A stretch of 27,428 bases of DNA from Chara braunii (taxonomy: Eukaryota; Streptophyta; Charophyceae; Charales; Characeae), in the NCBI GenBank assembly GCA_003427395.1, contig BFEA01000438.1, positions 1,038,472-1,065,899 of the forward strand. The letters run 5' to 3'. The notes beneath the pieces are model-generated. The model was given only the letters and a program-made list of their open reading frames with translations. It did no database searches and had not been told where the DNA came from. Positions 19,703-27,428 of this stretch are shown here, piece by piece. A program made the position numbers and the translations under genes. Within the stretch, counting starts at the first letter, position 1; every line of letters starts with the position of its first letter.

Positions 19703-19742
19703 TCAAGTGAAGTGAAGTGAAGTGGGGTGTGGAACGAGGCCC

Positions 19743-20187
19743 CAAGTCAAGAAAAAGGAACCCGCCAAGTCAAGAAAAAGGAGCCGGAAAAAAGAAAAAG
19801 AAGCGAGAAGGAACTCTGGCCTTCCATCCAGAATGGATGGAACACACAGACAAAAAAAAAGAGGTAACACAAAAACGAAAGTCGTGCGCGGGGAAATTTC
19901 GGATCCCCGATTGCTCTCTCTGCGGGGGCCGGGCCGTGCCGCGCCGCGCCGTGCCGCGCCCAAAGCAGCACGACGGACTCTTCCTTCTCTCCGGCTTTCG
20001 GCTTGGGCGCCAGTTTCACAAAGCGTCACCCCGATTCTGAAAAAAAAGAGCGGGGACTTCGGAAGGCGTGGTTGGCCTCGTTCGCTGTCCATGACACTGT
20101 GAATCCTCTCCACAGCCCCGGCGTTGTCCCCGCTCCTCGGAAATCTGTGTATGCAAGGTTAGTCATCCCTATGCTTTATTCCCCGAT

Positions 20188-20190
<3 letters not shown>
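19743..20190. other. Purine-rich then GC-rich non-coding stretch
   Basis: About 19745-19880 is A/G-rich (AAGTCAAGAAAAAGGA occurs twice). 19927-19962 is a run of GCCGTGCC/GCCGCGCC units. Overlapping frames on both strands (up to 136 codons) follow composition and show no domain. Confidence 0.5.
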
Positions 20191-20271
<81 letters not shown>

Positions 20272-20272
20272 N

Positions 20273-20335
<63 letters not shown>

Positions 20336-20492
20336 CCCTCTCTCTCTCTCATGCACTCTCTCGTCTCCCCCTTCGGTCCTTCCGTGCAGTCCTCTCGTCT
20401 TCCCCCCCCCTCGTTCCCTCCTCTCCCTTTCTTCTTTCATGCCCTGCCCCCCTCCATCTCTCTGTCTGTTGTCTGTTGTCTGTTGTCTGTCT

Positions 20493-20528
<36 letters not shown>

Positions 20529-20568
20529 TCCCTCTCTCTCTCGCGGGCTGTCTTCACGCCCTCCTGCA

Positions 20569-20661
<93 letters not shown>

Positions 20662-20690
20662 TCCTCCCTCTCTCTCTCGCTGGCTGTCTT
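20191..20690. repeat. CT and TCTG microsatellite complex with an N
   Basis: (CT)n runs at 20192-20330 with an undetermined base at 20272, then pyrimidine-rich sequence, TGTCTGT units near 20460-20490, and (TCTG)n at about 20569-20640. A 34-bp flank (TCTCTTCCTCCCTCTCTCTC then TCGCGGGCTGTCTT) at 20521-20554 recurs at 20657-20690 with one change. Long Ser-Leu and Arg-Glu frames across it are artefacts. The array length is unlikely to be exact. Confidence 0.9.
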
Positions 20691-20739
20691 AACGGTATCT
20701 TCATGGTGTGGATGGTTGTGAGTCTGGTGGCTCATGGTG

Positions 20740-20798
20740 CCACGTGTTGATTCGTCGGGTAAGGTGAGTGAGAATGACACGTGTCAATTCGTTAGGTA
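20740..20798. repeat. Two-copy 22-bp repeat carrying CACGTG
   Basis: CCACGTGTTGATTCGTCGGG (from 20740) and ACACGTGTCAATTCGTTAGG (from 20777), 37 bp apart. CACGTG is at 20741-20746 and 20778-20783. A 106-codon frame (20734-21054) begins here but has no recognisable domain. Confidence 0.6.
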
Positions 20799-21120
20799 TA
20801 GTTATTGGGACAAACTGCCTGGAGGTACTAGACCATGGCGTCTGTGGGATAGCTCGCGTGCGGGAGTAGTTGAAGGCACCCGTCTTCCCATGAACACAAC
20901 GCGACCTCATCATGAATGCATACGAGCTATGTTTCCTCTCAGATACATCGCGGCGAGGGTGCCTTGTGTTTGGCCGAAAACGCTAGTGTATGAGGGAGAT
21001 ATGAAGCGCTTGGACGTATCCAGAGGAGCCAGGGAGGAGGGGGGGAAAGATTGAGGGCTACTTTAGTGCATGAGAGATACAGGCAGTGGTTTCACGCACG
21101 CGGATGTGCAAGGCACGTAT

Positions 21121-21190
21121 ATACACATGTATATATGCATATGTTATGTATATATATACATATGTATATAAGTATATGTAGATATACACA
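21121..21190. repeat. AT-rich TATA/CATA tract
   Basis: Degenerate (TA)n with ACATGTATATATGCATATG-type steps. It lies directly before the hammerhead-like motif. Confidence 0.8.
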
Positions 21191-21198
21191 TCAGCCTC

Positions 21199-21240
21199 CT
21201 GATGAGTCAGTGGGTGAAACTCCGACGAAACAGTTTGTCA
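21199..21240 (+). ncRNA. Hammerhead-ribozyme-like core
   Basis: Core elements appear in order: CTGATGA (21199-21205); a stem II starting GTC (21206-21208) and closed by GAC (21224-21226), with AGT/ACT able to extend it; GAAA (21227-21230); then a minimal stem III, ACA-GTT-TGT (21230-21238), and C at 21239, the expected cleavage position. Tiny stem III forms are known from hammerheads of Penelope-like retroelements. What is missing is stem I: the bases before 21199 and after 21239 do not pair. It may be a decayed or partial copy, or need a neighbouring repeat. No Penelope reverse transcriptase or GIY-YIG domain is visible nearby. Confidence 0.4.
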
Positions 21241-21596
21241 CAGCCCCTCGTTTGTTGTCCTCTTCTCCTCTTCTCCCTCCCTCTCTGCCTACGGTTTACT
21301 GTAGGCAGCTCTGTTTGACTATACACATATACACAGCCGCCGCTCAACCTACATCCACGTGGGCGGCCTTGTACGCAAGAGGTTCTGAACAGGGGGAGTT
21401 GTAAGGAAGAAGATTAAAAGACGAATTTTTGTCCTTGTTTTCTTTCTGTTTTTTTCGCTTTGCGCTCTGATAACTCTGTGACGATATATATATATGTATT
21501 CAATCGTTTCTCGGTTTCACGGCTATTAGGCGGCTAATGACTTCACCGGAATAGGACGCCCGGTCAGCATGCTTGTACGTCTGCAACTCTCAGTCC
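21241..21596. other. Non-coding stretch, nothing recognised
   Basis: It contains a short inverted motif (TGCCTACGGTTTACTGTAGGCA near 21288-21309) and ATATATATATG near 21484. I see no gene. Confidence 0.4.
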
Positions 21597-21658
21597 AGAT
21601 ACAGCGATAATGACCGTACTTTCTGTTCGGGGGCAGACGGTAGCTATGGAACGAGTCG
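21597..21658. repeat. Dispersed repeat, copy 1 (ACAGCGATAATGAC)
   Basis: It shares ACAGCGATAATGAC.GT, TTCT.TTCGGGGG and AGACGGTAG..CTAT with 25387-25456 in the same orientation. Both copies precede long GA or CT arrays. Confidence 0.75.
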
Positions 21659-21708
21659 ATACGGGGTTTTCTGAGTGAGAGAGATAAATGCATGTGGTAG
21701 GGGCTACC

Positions 21709-21712
<4 letters not shown>

Positions 21713-21785
<73 letters not shown>

Positions 21786-21950
21786 GCCTTCTAGTGTGAG
21801 CATGCTCTCTCAATCTCTCTCATTCTCTCATTCTCTCTGTGTCTCTCGCTCTGTCTCACTCTCTCTCAATCTATCTCTTAACATCTGTCAATCGCTCTCT
21901 CCGCCACTCGCGCGTCTTTGTCTCTCTATTTCTCTCTTTCTCGCCCAGAA
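21713..21950. repeat. GA array passing into CT-rich sequence
   Basis: Pure (GA)n runs at about 21712-21781. After a 20-bp island the strand bias flips to CT-rich imperfect repeats (21802-21945), giving a potential inverted pair. Confidence 0.85.
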
Positions 21951-22135
21951 GAGGGCAGCATATTTTATGGCCGGCGTATGAATGGCGACCCTAATCCAGG
22001 CTGCGCAATTACGATGTCCACCGGTTTAATCTGGCAAGCATTGTCGGATGATGTTTTTCCACTTTTTGATTTTTATTTCGTTCATTGATCCAATTATTTT
22101 ATTCTTGGTATTGGCAGTTCACTTTGTGTCTGTAG

Positions 22136-22136
<1 letters not shown>

Positions 22137-22180
<44 letters not shown>

Positions 22181-22226
22181 CACACACACACACTTGCAAT
22201 ATTGGACCCCTTCTACCTCTCTGCTC

Positions 22227-22286
<60 letters not shown>

Positions 22287-22287
22287 N

Positions 22288-22339
<52 letters not shown>

Positions 22340-22455
22340 ACACACACACTTGCAATAATGGACAAACCGTGCGAGGCTTTATTTTCACAGAATACACGTC
22401 CTGTCCATGGCATGCGACAAAAAACGTCGCGATTACCCTTGTACCTCTCTGCTCA

Positions 22456-22501
<46 letters not shown>
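22137..22501. repeat. Composite GATA/GA/CA microsatellite module
   Basis: (GATA)n at about 22136-22170, then GA, CACACACAC, CTTGCAAT and TGGAC. CTACCTCTCTGCTCAG follows, then a long (GA)n (22231-22335, with an N at 22287), and again CACACACAC, CTTGCAAT and TGGAC. GTACCTCTCTGCTCAG then leads into (GA)n at 22460-22501. The flanks repeat with the tracts, so this is a duplicated compound unit. Confidence 0.9.
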
Positions 22502-22503
<2 letters not shown>

Positions 22504-22856
22504 GCGGATCGTATGGTCTGGCTGTGGTATTTCTAAAGCAGAGGGGTGGTTTTCCCTCTCCCCCCTCTTCCGGGAAGTAGTATGAGCGCGAACGTTTTTT
22601 CTGTCCGGCGGGAAACACGTTCATCGTTTTCAAGTATCCGGTCTAACTGTCGAAGTCGGTTCACTCATCGTCTCGTTCGGACTGGCGACTCCTTTCAATC
22701 AACAACCCCCGAAGATCTATCTATCTTCTCTCGTCGTCTCGTTTGTATATTATCGATCCAACGGCAACCGATGGTCCTCCTCCTATTTGCTCCTTTGGGC
22801 ATTTACAGTAACTTTGACATTCGATTTTGGCGGGAAAATCAATCTCGGCGTTTTAA
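22502..22856. other. Gene-free stretch with two GCGGGAAA sites
   Basis: It holds GGCGGGAAACACGTTCATC (about 22617-22635), the same core as the later minisatellite, and TTTTGGCGGGAAAA (22825-22838), a two-sided match to the E2F consensus. No gene is recognisable around them. Confidence 0.55.
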
Positions 22857-22894
22857 AAACCGAAATCGTCCGCAGTCCTATACGATTTCGGTTT
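22857..22894. repeat. Perfect 13-bp hairpin
   Basis: AAACCGAAATCGT (22857-22869) pairs with ACGATTTCGGTTT (22882-22894) around a 12-nt loop. The right arm is the start of the repeat at 22881-22931. Confidence 0.85.
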
Positions 22895-23094
22895 CCAAGA
22901 CGTGAAAATTGCGGCCAGGAACATTGAACATGAAGATCAAGTTCGGACATCAATACTGGCGGGAACATCAATACTGGCGGGAACATCAATACTGGCGGGA
23001 ACATCAATACTGGCGGGAACATGAAGATGAAGTCGCTAAGCCGTGCGATTTCGGTTTCGAAGACGTCGAAATTGCGGCCAGGAACATTGAACAT
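22881..23094. repeat. 51-bp direct repeat flanking an 18-bp x4 array
   Basis: Copies at 22881-22931 and 23044-23094, both ending GCGGCCAGGAACATTGAACA then T, differ at about four positions. Between them CATCAATACTGGCGGGAA is repeated exactly four times (22948-23019). The 18-bp unit keeps frame as HQYWRE, but nothing supports a real protein. Confidence 0.9.
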
Positions 23095-23329
23095 ACGAAA
23101 TTGTTTGGACAACGTTTTTTATTTTTTTCTTTGTTTTTTTTTCGGCTATTTAAAGAGGTAATTTCCGGCGACAGATAGAATTCTCGTAATCAAGTGCGCT
23201 CACCAGAAATTAAATTTATTTCCGCCCAAAAGCGAGAAGATTCCTACTCCATCCATCCCAATGTGGTTCTGTTCTCAACCAATATAGGTGTCTCTTTGTG
23301 CTGTGGAATGTTTCCACTGTCTGTCTGAA

Positions 23330-23980
23330 GGAAAAGGGCGGGAAACACGTGGATAGTGAAGAAGAAGAGCGGGAAACACGTGGATAGTGAAGAAGAAGAG
23401 CGGGAAACACGGTGATGCAGAGGAAGAAGGGAGGGAAGCACGGTGATACTGCAGAAGATGGGCGGGAAACGGGTTGATGATGAAGAAGAAGGGAAGAAGA
23501 TGGGTGGGAAACTCGTTGATACTGAAGAAGAAGGGCGGGAAACACGTTGATACTGAAGAAGAAGGCGGGAAACACGCTGATACTGAAGAAGAAGGCGGGA
23601 AACACGTTGATACTGAAGAAGAAGGCGGGAAACACGTTATACTGAAGAAGAATGCGGGAAACACGTTGATACTGAAGAAGGGCGGGAAACACGTGTGTAC
23701 TGAAAGACAAGGGGCGGAGAAGGTGGGGGGGGCGGGGGGGGGGAGTCGGTTGTACTGAAGAATAAGGGAGTGAGAAACACGTTGATGCTAACTAAGGAGG
23801 GCGGGAAACACCACTGATATTGAGGAAGAAGGGCGGGAAACACCGCTGATACTGAGGAAAAAGAGCGGGAAACGCCGCTGATACTGAGGAAGAAGGGCGG
23901 GTAATACGACTTTCCGTGTGTTCGGTTACTGGCGGGAAGGTGGTCTCTTGCCTTGCGTGACGTATGGCGGGAAAACCCTG
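23330..23980 (+). repeat. Roughly 30-bp minisatellite with GGCGGGAAACACG core
   Basis: About 20 units of 27 to 42 bp. The best-conserved ones (23534-23690) read GGCGGGAAACACGTTGATAC then TGAAGAAGAA. By my count GCGGGAAA occurs exactly 14 times between 23338 and 23974, always on the plus strand. A G-run block interrupts at 23710-23745. Units become irregular toward both ends. Overlapping frames on the minus strand (repeated FFFSINVFPA) reflect the repeat. Confidence 0.9.
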
Positions 23981-24109
23981 TGAGTGCATGGCAGAAAGCC
24001 CGCCACCCAAAGGGAAAAAAACAACAACAACAAGAAACAAGAAGAGAAGCCCGCCGCCACCTCTTGATCTCACGCGGAACGTTTCTAAAGTCGTCCTTTC
24101 GGCTCTCAC

Positions 24110-24300
24110 CCAATCTCTCTCTCTCTTTCTCTCTCTCTCCGTCCCCGTGTCTCTCGCTCTCTCTCTCTCTCCCCATCCCCGTCTTTCTCTCTCTCTTCAC
24201 CTTCCTGCGTATCTCTCTCTCTCTCTCCCTTCCCCAGTTCTTCCCCCAACCCTCCATCTTTCTCTCCAGATCTTCTTTTTCCTCCCCCCCCACGATCCGA
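24110..24300. repeat. Pyrimidine-rich CT repeat region
   Basis: Imperfect (CT)n with CCCCGTCTTTCTC-type islands, ending in a C8 run near 24284. Frames through it are low complexity. Confidence 0.8.
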
Positions 24301-24491
24301 ACTAAGTTTAAATGCGTGCTCTCCCTGGCATTATTCTGCTCATATGAATTGTCGAAGTTGTTTCTGACCTTCGCGCGTCTATGTTCAGTCAATGAAGTCG
24401 TAGCGAGTCTCTCTGCCTTAACGCGCCAATGACGTTCGTTACTGCGCATATGAATTGTCGAAGGATGCCCTCAAATTTATTCACTCCCTTT

Positions 24492-24906
24492 CACATTCTC
24501 CCATGCTCTTCAAAAGGACATGTTCTGGAAGTAATTTTGAGAGAGAGAGAGAGAGATGCTTGAAGTGACAGGCGGCAGAGAGGAAGGCAGTGATTGAGGA
24601 GGACGCACTCAACTTCAGTTCTCTCATGGCCTCGCTCCAATGCATCTATACGCTGCCATGATCCACATTCATCCGAATCGAAAGAAAGACATTTGAATGC
24701 AAGCTTACATAAGCAGATACATCTAGAATGCTGGAGAGTTGAGCGAGGCCCCTTAGTTTCCGCTGGGTAATGTGGCTGGAAGACGCTTTGTCCGACCTCT
24801 TGTGTCTGCGATGAGATAGTTGCACTATACTATCCTGTACTATGTCGACTATCCTGTACTATTGACATTCTCCCATGCTCTTCAAAAGGACATTTTCTGG
24901 AGGTAA
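24492..24906. repeat. 43-bp direct repeat flanking a TIR element
   Basis: ACATTCTCCCATGCTCTTCA occurs at 24493 and 24865. Each copy continues AAAGGACAT, TTCTGG and GTAA (40 of 43 matches by eye, offset 372 bp). Confidence 0.85.
24628..24750. mobile_element. Short TIR element (MITE-like), 123 bp
   Basis: GGCCTCGCTC (24628-24637) is matched exactly in reverse complement at 24741-24750. Looser inner pairing (GCAT.CTA against TAGAATGC) extends it. The ends match the family seen at 2289 and 19214. I see no target duplication. Confidence 0.45.
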
Positions 24907-25345
24907 GTAAATTTGAGGGAGAGAGGAGATAGTCGTATACTATACATTCTAATCCTGTACTATGTCGCCTATCCTGTACTACGTCGACTATCCTGTACTA
25001 TTGTCGACTCTCCTGTACTATGTCGACTCGTTCACTTGTCCGACCTCTTGTCTATACTATCCTGCACTATAGTGCACAAAAGTGGACGAGTACAGATAGT
25101 ACAGGATAGCTGTACTATCCTATCCTGTACTATTGTCGACTCTCCTGTACTATGTCGACTCTCCTGTACTATGTCGAGTCGTCCAGTTGTCTGACCTCTT
25201 GTCTATACTATGCTGCACAATCCTGCCACAAAAGTGGACGAGTGGAGATAGTACAGGATAGCTGTACTATACTATCCTGTACTATGTCGACTATCCTGTA
25301 CTATCTGCGCCACGCCCACTCATCCATTGTCTCTTGTCCGACCTC
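24820..25345. repeat. CTATCCTGTACTATGTCGA satellite
   Basis: A short unit TATCCTGTACTATGTCGAC recurs many times within a larger unit of about 150 bp that also contains GTCCGACCTCTTGTCTATAC, ACAAAAGTGGACGAGT and GATAGTACAGGATAG. The last forms hairpins: GATAGTACAG/CTGTACTATC (25095-25119, perfect) and a 9-bp version at 25247-25270. GACCTCTTGT appears near 24793, 25042, 25191 and 25340. Confidence 0.9.
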
Positions 25346-25386
25346 TTGTCTGTCATGATAGCTGCATTTGGGGTTACTGTCGGTCT

Positions 25387-25456
25387 AGGTACAGCGATAA
25401 TGACAGTGCCTTCTATTCGGGGGAAGATGGAAGACGGTAGGGCTATCTCATGGAGT
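25387..25456. repeat. Dispersed repeat, copy 2 (ACAGCGATAATGAC)
   Basis: Same-orientation copy of 21597-21658, with a short insertion around 25421-25433. Confidence 0.75.
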
Positions 25457-25810
25457 ACGCTATCGTTTTCTCTCTTCTCCACTCTTCTGTTTCTCTTTGT
25501 CTCGCCTCTTCCCTCTCTCCCTCTCTCTCTACGTACTCTCTCCCTCTCTCTCTACGTACTCTCTCCCTCTCCTCTCTCCCGCTACTCTCTCCCGTTCCTC
25601 TCCCTCTCGTCTCTCGCTCTCTCCTCTCCCTCTCCTCGCTCCCTCTCCTCTACTTACTTTCTCTGTTCCTTGTCCGCTCCCTCGCTCACTCTTCTCTCTC
25701 CATTCCTCTCTCATCTCTCTTCTTTGTTCCTTTTCCTGTAATCTCTTTCCTTCTCTTTCCTTTTTTTGCCTTTCTCTGCTTTGCTGGCCTTCCCTTCTTC
25801 TGTCCCTTCC
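25457..25810. repeat. Pyrimidine-rich CT repeat region
   Basis: Long imperfect CT-rich tract. CTCTCTCTCTACGTACTCTC occurs twice near 25520-25565. Ser/Leu-rich frames of up to 142 codons over it are artefacts. Confidence 0.85.
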
Positions 25811-25924
25811 TCTCATTTGGGATACAAGCGCTATGGGAAATGGTAGATGATGCAGCAATTGGCACTATGCTATACTGATTATTTTATTGTTATTATTTTA
25901 GTTAATGAAAAATCTATTTATAAA

Positions 25925-26585
25925 TCCTTTTTTTCAAAATTTATTTCCAAACTGTTATGTTATTGTACCCTTGATTACACCTTTTTTATATATATATCAG
26001 TATTGATATGTTCGTGGACGTTCTTTTTTGTTTTAATCGATCTGATTTCTACACGGACTTGAATCCAATAATCTATCTATGGAAGATGCTCAATTTGCAA
26101 TTTTGCCCCTCTAATGACGTGACATTGAAAGGCGTATAGACCGTTTTTTTTAAAGATTTATTTCCAAGCTGTTATGTTATTGTACCCTTGATTACATCGT
26201 TTTTTTTTTTGTGTATATGACAGAATATCAATATTGATCTGTTTGTGGACGATTCTTTTTTTTTTTTTTTTTTTCATTTATCGATATGATTTTAAGTGGA
26301 CTTAAATCTAATAAAATCCAGATAGCATGGAAGATGCTCAATTTGCAATTTTGCCCGTCTGATGACGTGACAATTGAATGGGGTATGAGATGCAATATTC
26401 ATGTGTTTGTGGACGATTCTTTTCTTTTATTTTTTTGACTTTTCGATCTGATTTTTATTAAGTGGACTCAAATCTAATAATCCAGGAAGCATGGAAGATG
26501 CGGAAATTGCAATTTTTTTAATTTCTTTTCACACAGGCTCAATTTTGCCCGGCCGATGACGTGGCATTTGAATGGCATGAAGCTG
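25925..26585. repeat. AT-rich satellite, about three units
   Basis: Landmarks recur: TTATTTCCAARCTGTTATGT (about 25941 and 26158), GTGGACG.TTCTTTT (26013, 26245, 26410), and GGAAGATGC..AATTTGCAA (26081, 26329, 26490), followed by TTTTGCCC and TGATGACGTG. The period is about 217-240 bp and the third unit is shortened and rearranged. Each unit ends in TGACGTG, a bZIP-type ACGT motif. Confidence 0.85.
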
Positions 26586-26780
26586 CCAAGTGTCATGTGT
26601 CGATTGTCAGGAGAAGGGTGCAATCGAGAATGAGTGCTATTTTCGTTTTACGATTATTTAAATTTGATTTGTTTTGCGTAATTGTAAGTTGGTAAGGGAA
26701 GCAGCGACAGGCCGACTTGTTGATCCACTTTGCCTGCCACGTGTTCGTCCCTGATCGTCTGCTTACCACACTTTTGGGAC

Positions 26781-27150
26781 GGAATCTGGTCGTGATTGCG
26801 GTCAGATACGTCCAGGAAACTCTTACGTGTGTATGCTCCTAGACACTCTCCTTGTTATCCCCGCTCTTATGCTTCTTTGGACCGCGCTTCATGGACCACA
26901 TCTGGTTGTAATTGCGGCCATGTACGTCCAGGAATCTGGTTGTCATTGCGGTCATGTACGTCCAGGAATCTGGTTGTAATTGCGGTCATGTACGTCCAGG
27001 AATCTGGTTGTGATTGCGGTCATGTACGTCCAGGAACCTCTACAAGAGTATGCCCACTCTCCGCCGTCCTCCCTCTCATATGCTCCTTTTGACCACACTT
27101 TCTGGAGAGAATCTGATCGTGATTGCGGTTAGATACGTCCAGGAAACTCC
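26781..27150. repeat. 34-bp tandem repeat within a larger repeat
   Basis: GGAATCTGGTTGTAATTGCG then GTCATGTACGTCCA recurs without gaps at 26931, 26965 and 26999, with a preceding partial unit near 26900. Single copies also occur at 26781 and about 27105. The outer copies belong to a longer unit that adds GGAAACTC, a GAG/TATGCCC motif and TTTTGACCACACTTT. Confidence 0.9.
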
Positions 27151-27295
27151 CAAGTGAGCATGCCCTTAGACGAATCATATCATCCATTTTGACCACACAT
27201 TTTCTCCAAAAAAAAACACAAATAAATAATCATGCTGAAAGGAAGCTTAAAACTGCTTTCATTATTCCTGTCTTTGCGTGTAGACCGGTCTAGGC

Positions 27296-27428
27296 ATCCT
27301 ACTCTCATGACTCTTCTTCTGTCGACCTTTCCTCTCCCTTCCTCCCACCCTCCTCCTCCTCCTCCCTCCCCTCCCCTACCTTTTCCTCTCCCTTCCTTCC
27401 GCCCTGCTTCTCCTCCCCTCCCCTCCCC
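27296..27428. repeat. Polypyrimidine tract at window end
   Basis: CCTCC and CCCTCCCCTCCCC runs. The complementary strand is G-rich with quadruplex potential. It continues past the window. Confidence 0.8.

Larger units (their letters stand above)
19214..19742. mobile_element. 529-bp TIR element, non-autonomous, CAA target duplication
   Basis: The ends GGGCCTCGTTCCACACC (19214-19230) and its exact reverse complement (19726-19742) form perfect 17-bp terminal inverted repeats. Similarity continues inward as ACTTGAAACT, with the right side expanded by three extra ACTTC-type units. CAA flanks both sides (19211-19213 and 19743-19745), a likely 3-bp target duplication as made by PIF/Harbinger or CACTA transposases. 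The ends lack CACTA, so a PIF/Harbinger-like MITE is the better guess. No transposase is encoded. Internal hairpin: CCTAATCAC/GTGATTAGG (near 19286-19310). Confidence 0.65.

Noticed and set aside
20003-20704. Long open frames of 181-229 codons rich in Ser-Leu or Arg-Glu
   Set aside because: They are translations of CT/GA and TCTG microsatellites on both strands, even running through an N, with no non-repeat domain.
23330-23980. CRISPR-like array of repeats and spacers
   Set aside because: Units vary in length and sequence, 'spacers' are themselves repeats, and the DNA is eukaryotic.
25450-25878. 142-codon Ser/Leu-rich frame as a membrane protein
   Set aside because: It is the translation of an imperfect CT repeat.

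Overview
This window looks like repeat-rich, gene-poor nuclear DNA from a land plant. I find no intact protein-coding gene. Nearly every long open frame is either a by-product of simple repeats (poly-Ser-Leu or Arg-Glu frames over GA/CT tracts) or a fragment of a dead transposable element. The best lineage clue is a U6 snRNA-like sequence (about 13852-13971). Its 3' half matches the plant form of U6 with only three transitions over 56 nt, including the plant-type 3' end rather than the animal one. Species cannot be fixed. Heavy dinucleotide and minisatellite content and an unusual LINE ORF1 would suit a non-seed plant, but that is a guess.

Layout. 1-2050: GA, ATTT and GATT microsatellites, a three-part direct repeat, a perfectly alternating purine-pyrimidine tract and a 35-bp tandem repeat carrying GGCGGGAAAA. 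2289-4690: a small inverted-repeat element, then a higher-order repeat of 108-bp units and a tandem duplication with a period near 293 bp. 5888-12935: remains of L1-type LINE retrotransposons on the plus strand, namely two unlike ORF1 relics with damaged zinc knuckles separated by a fold-back block, then an ORF2 relic with endonuclease, reverse transcriptase and C-terminal motifs in the right order. 13180-14330: a run of strong short hairpins around a tRNA-Met-like relic and the U6-like sequence. 14600-18520: degenerate repeats, including a block with a 58-bp inverted pair. 18780-22500: AT, CT, TCTG, GATA and GA arrays, a 529-bp terminal-inverted-repeat element with a CAA target duplication, and a hammerhead-ribozyme-like core near 21199-21240. 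22600-23975: short tandem arrays and a roughly 30-bp minisatellite with 14 exact GCGGGAAA (E2F-type) sites. 24490-27150: more satellites (GTACTAT-rich, a roughly 220-bp AT-rich unit and a 34-bp unit), ending in pyrimidine-rich DNA.

Nothing here forms a working pathway. The most interesting items are the same-orientation E2F-motif arrays, the hammerhead-like motif, the TIR family with ends GGGCCTCGYTCC, the two fold-back blocks and the U6/tRNA relic cluster with its matched 11-bp hairpins. All coordinates and counts were made by eye.
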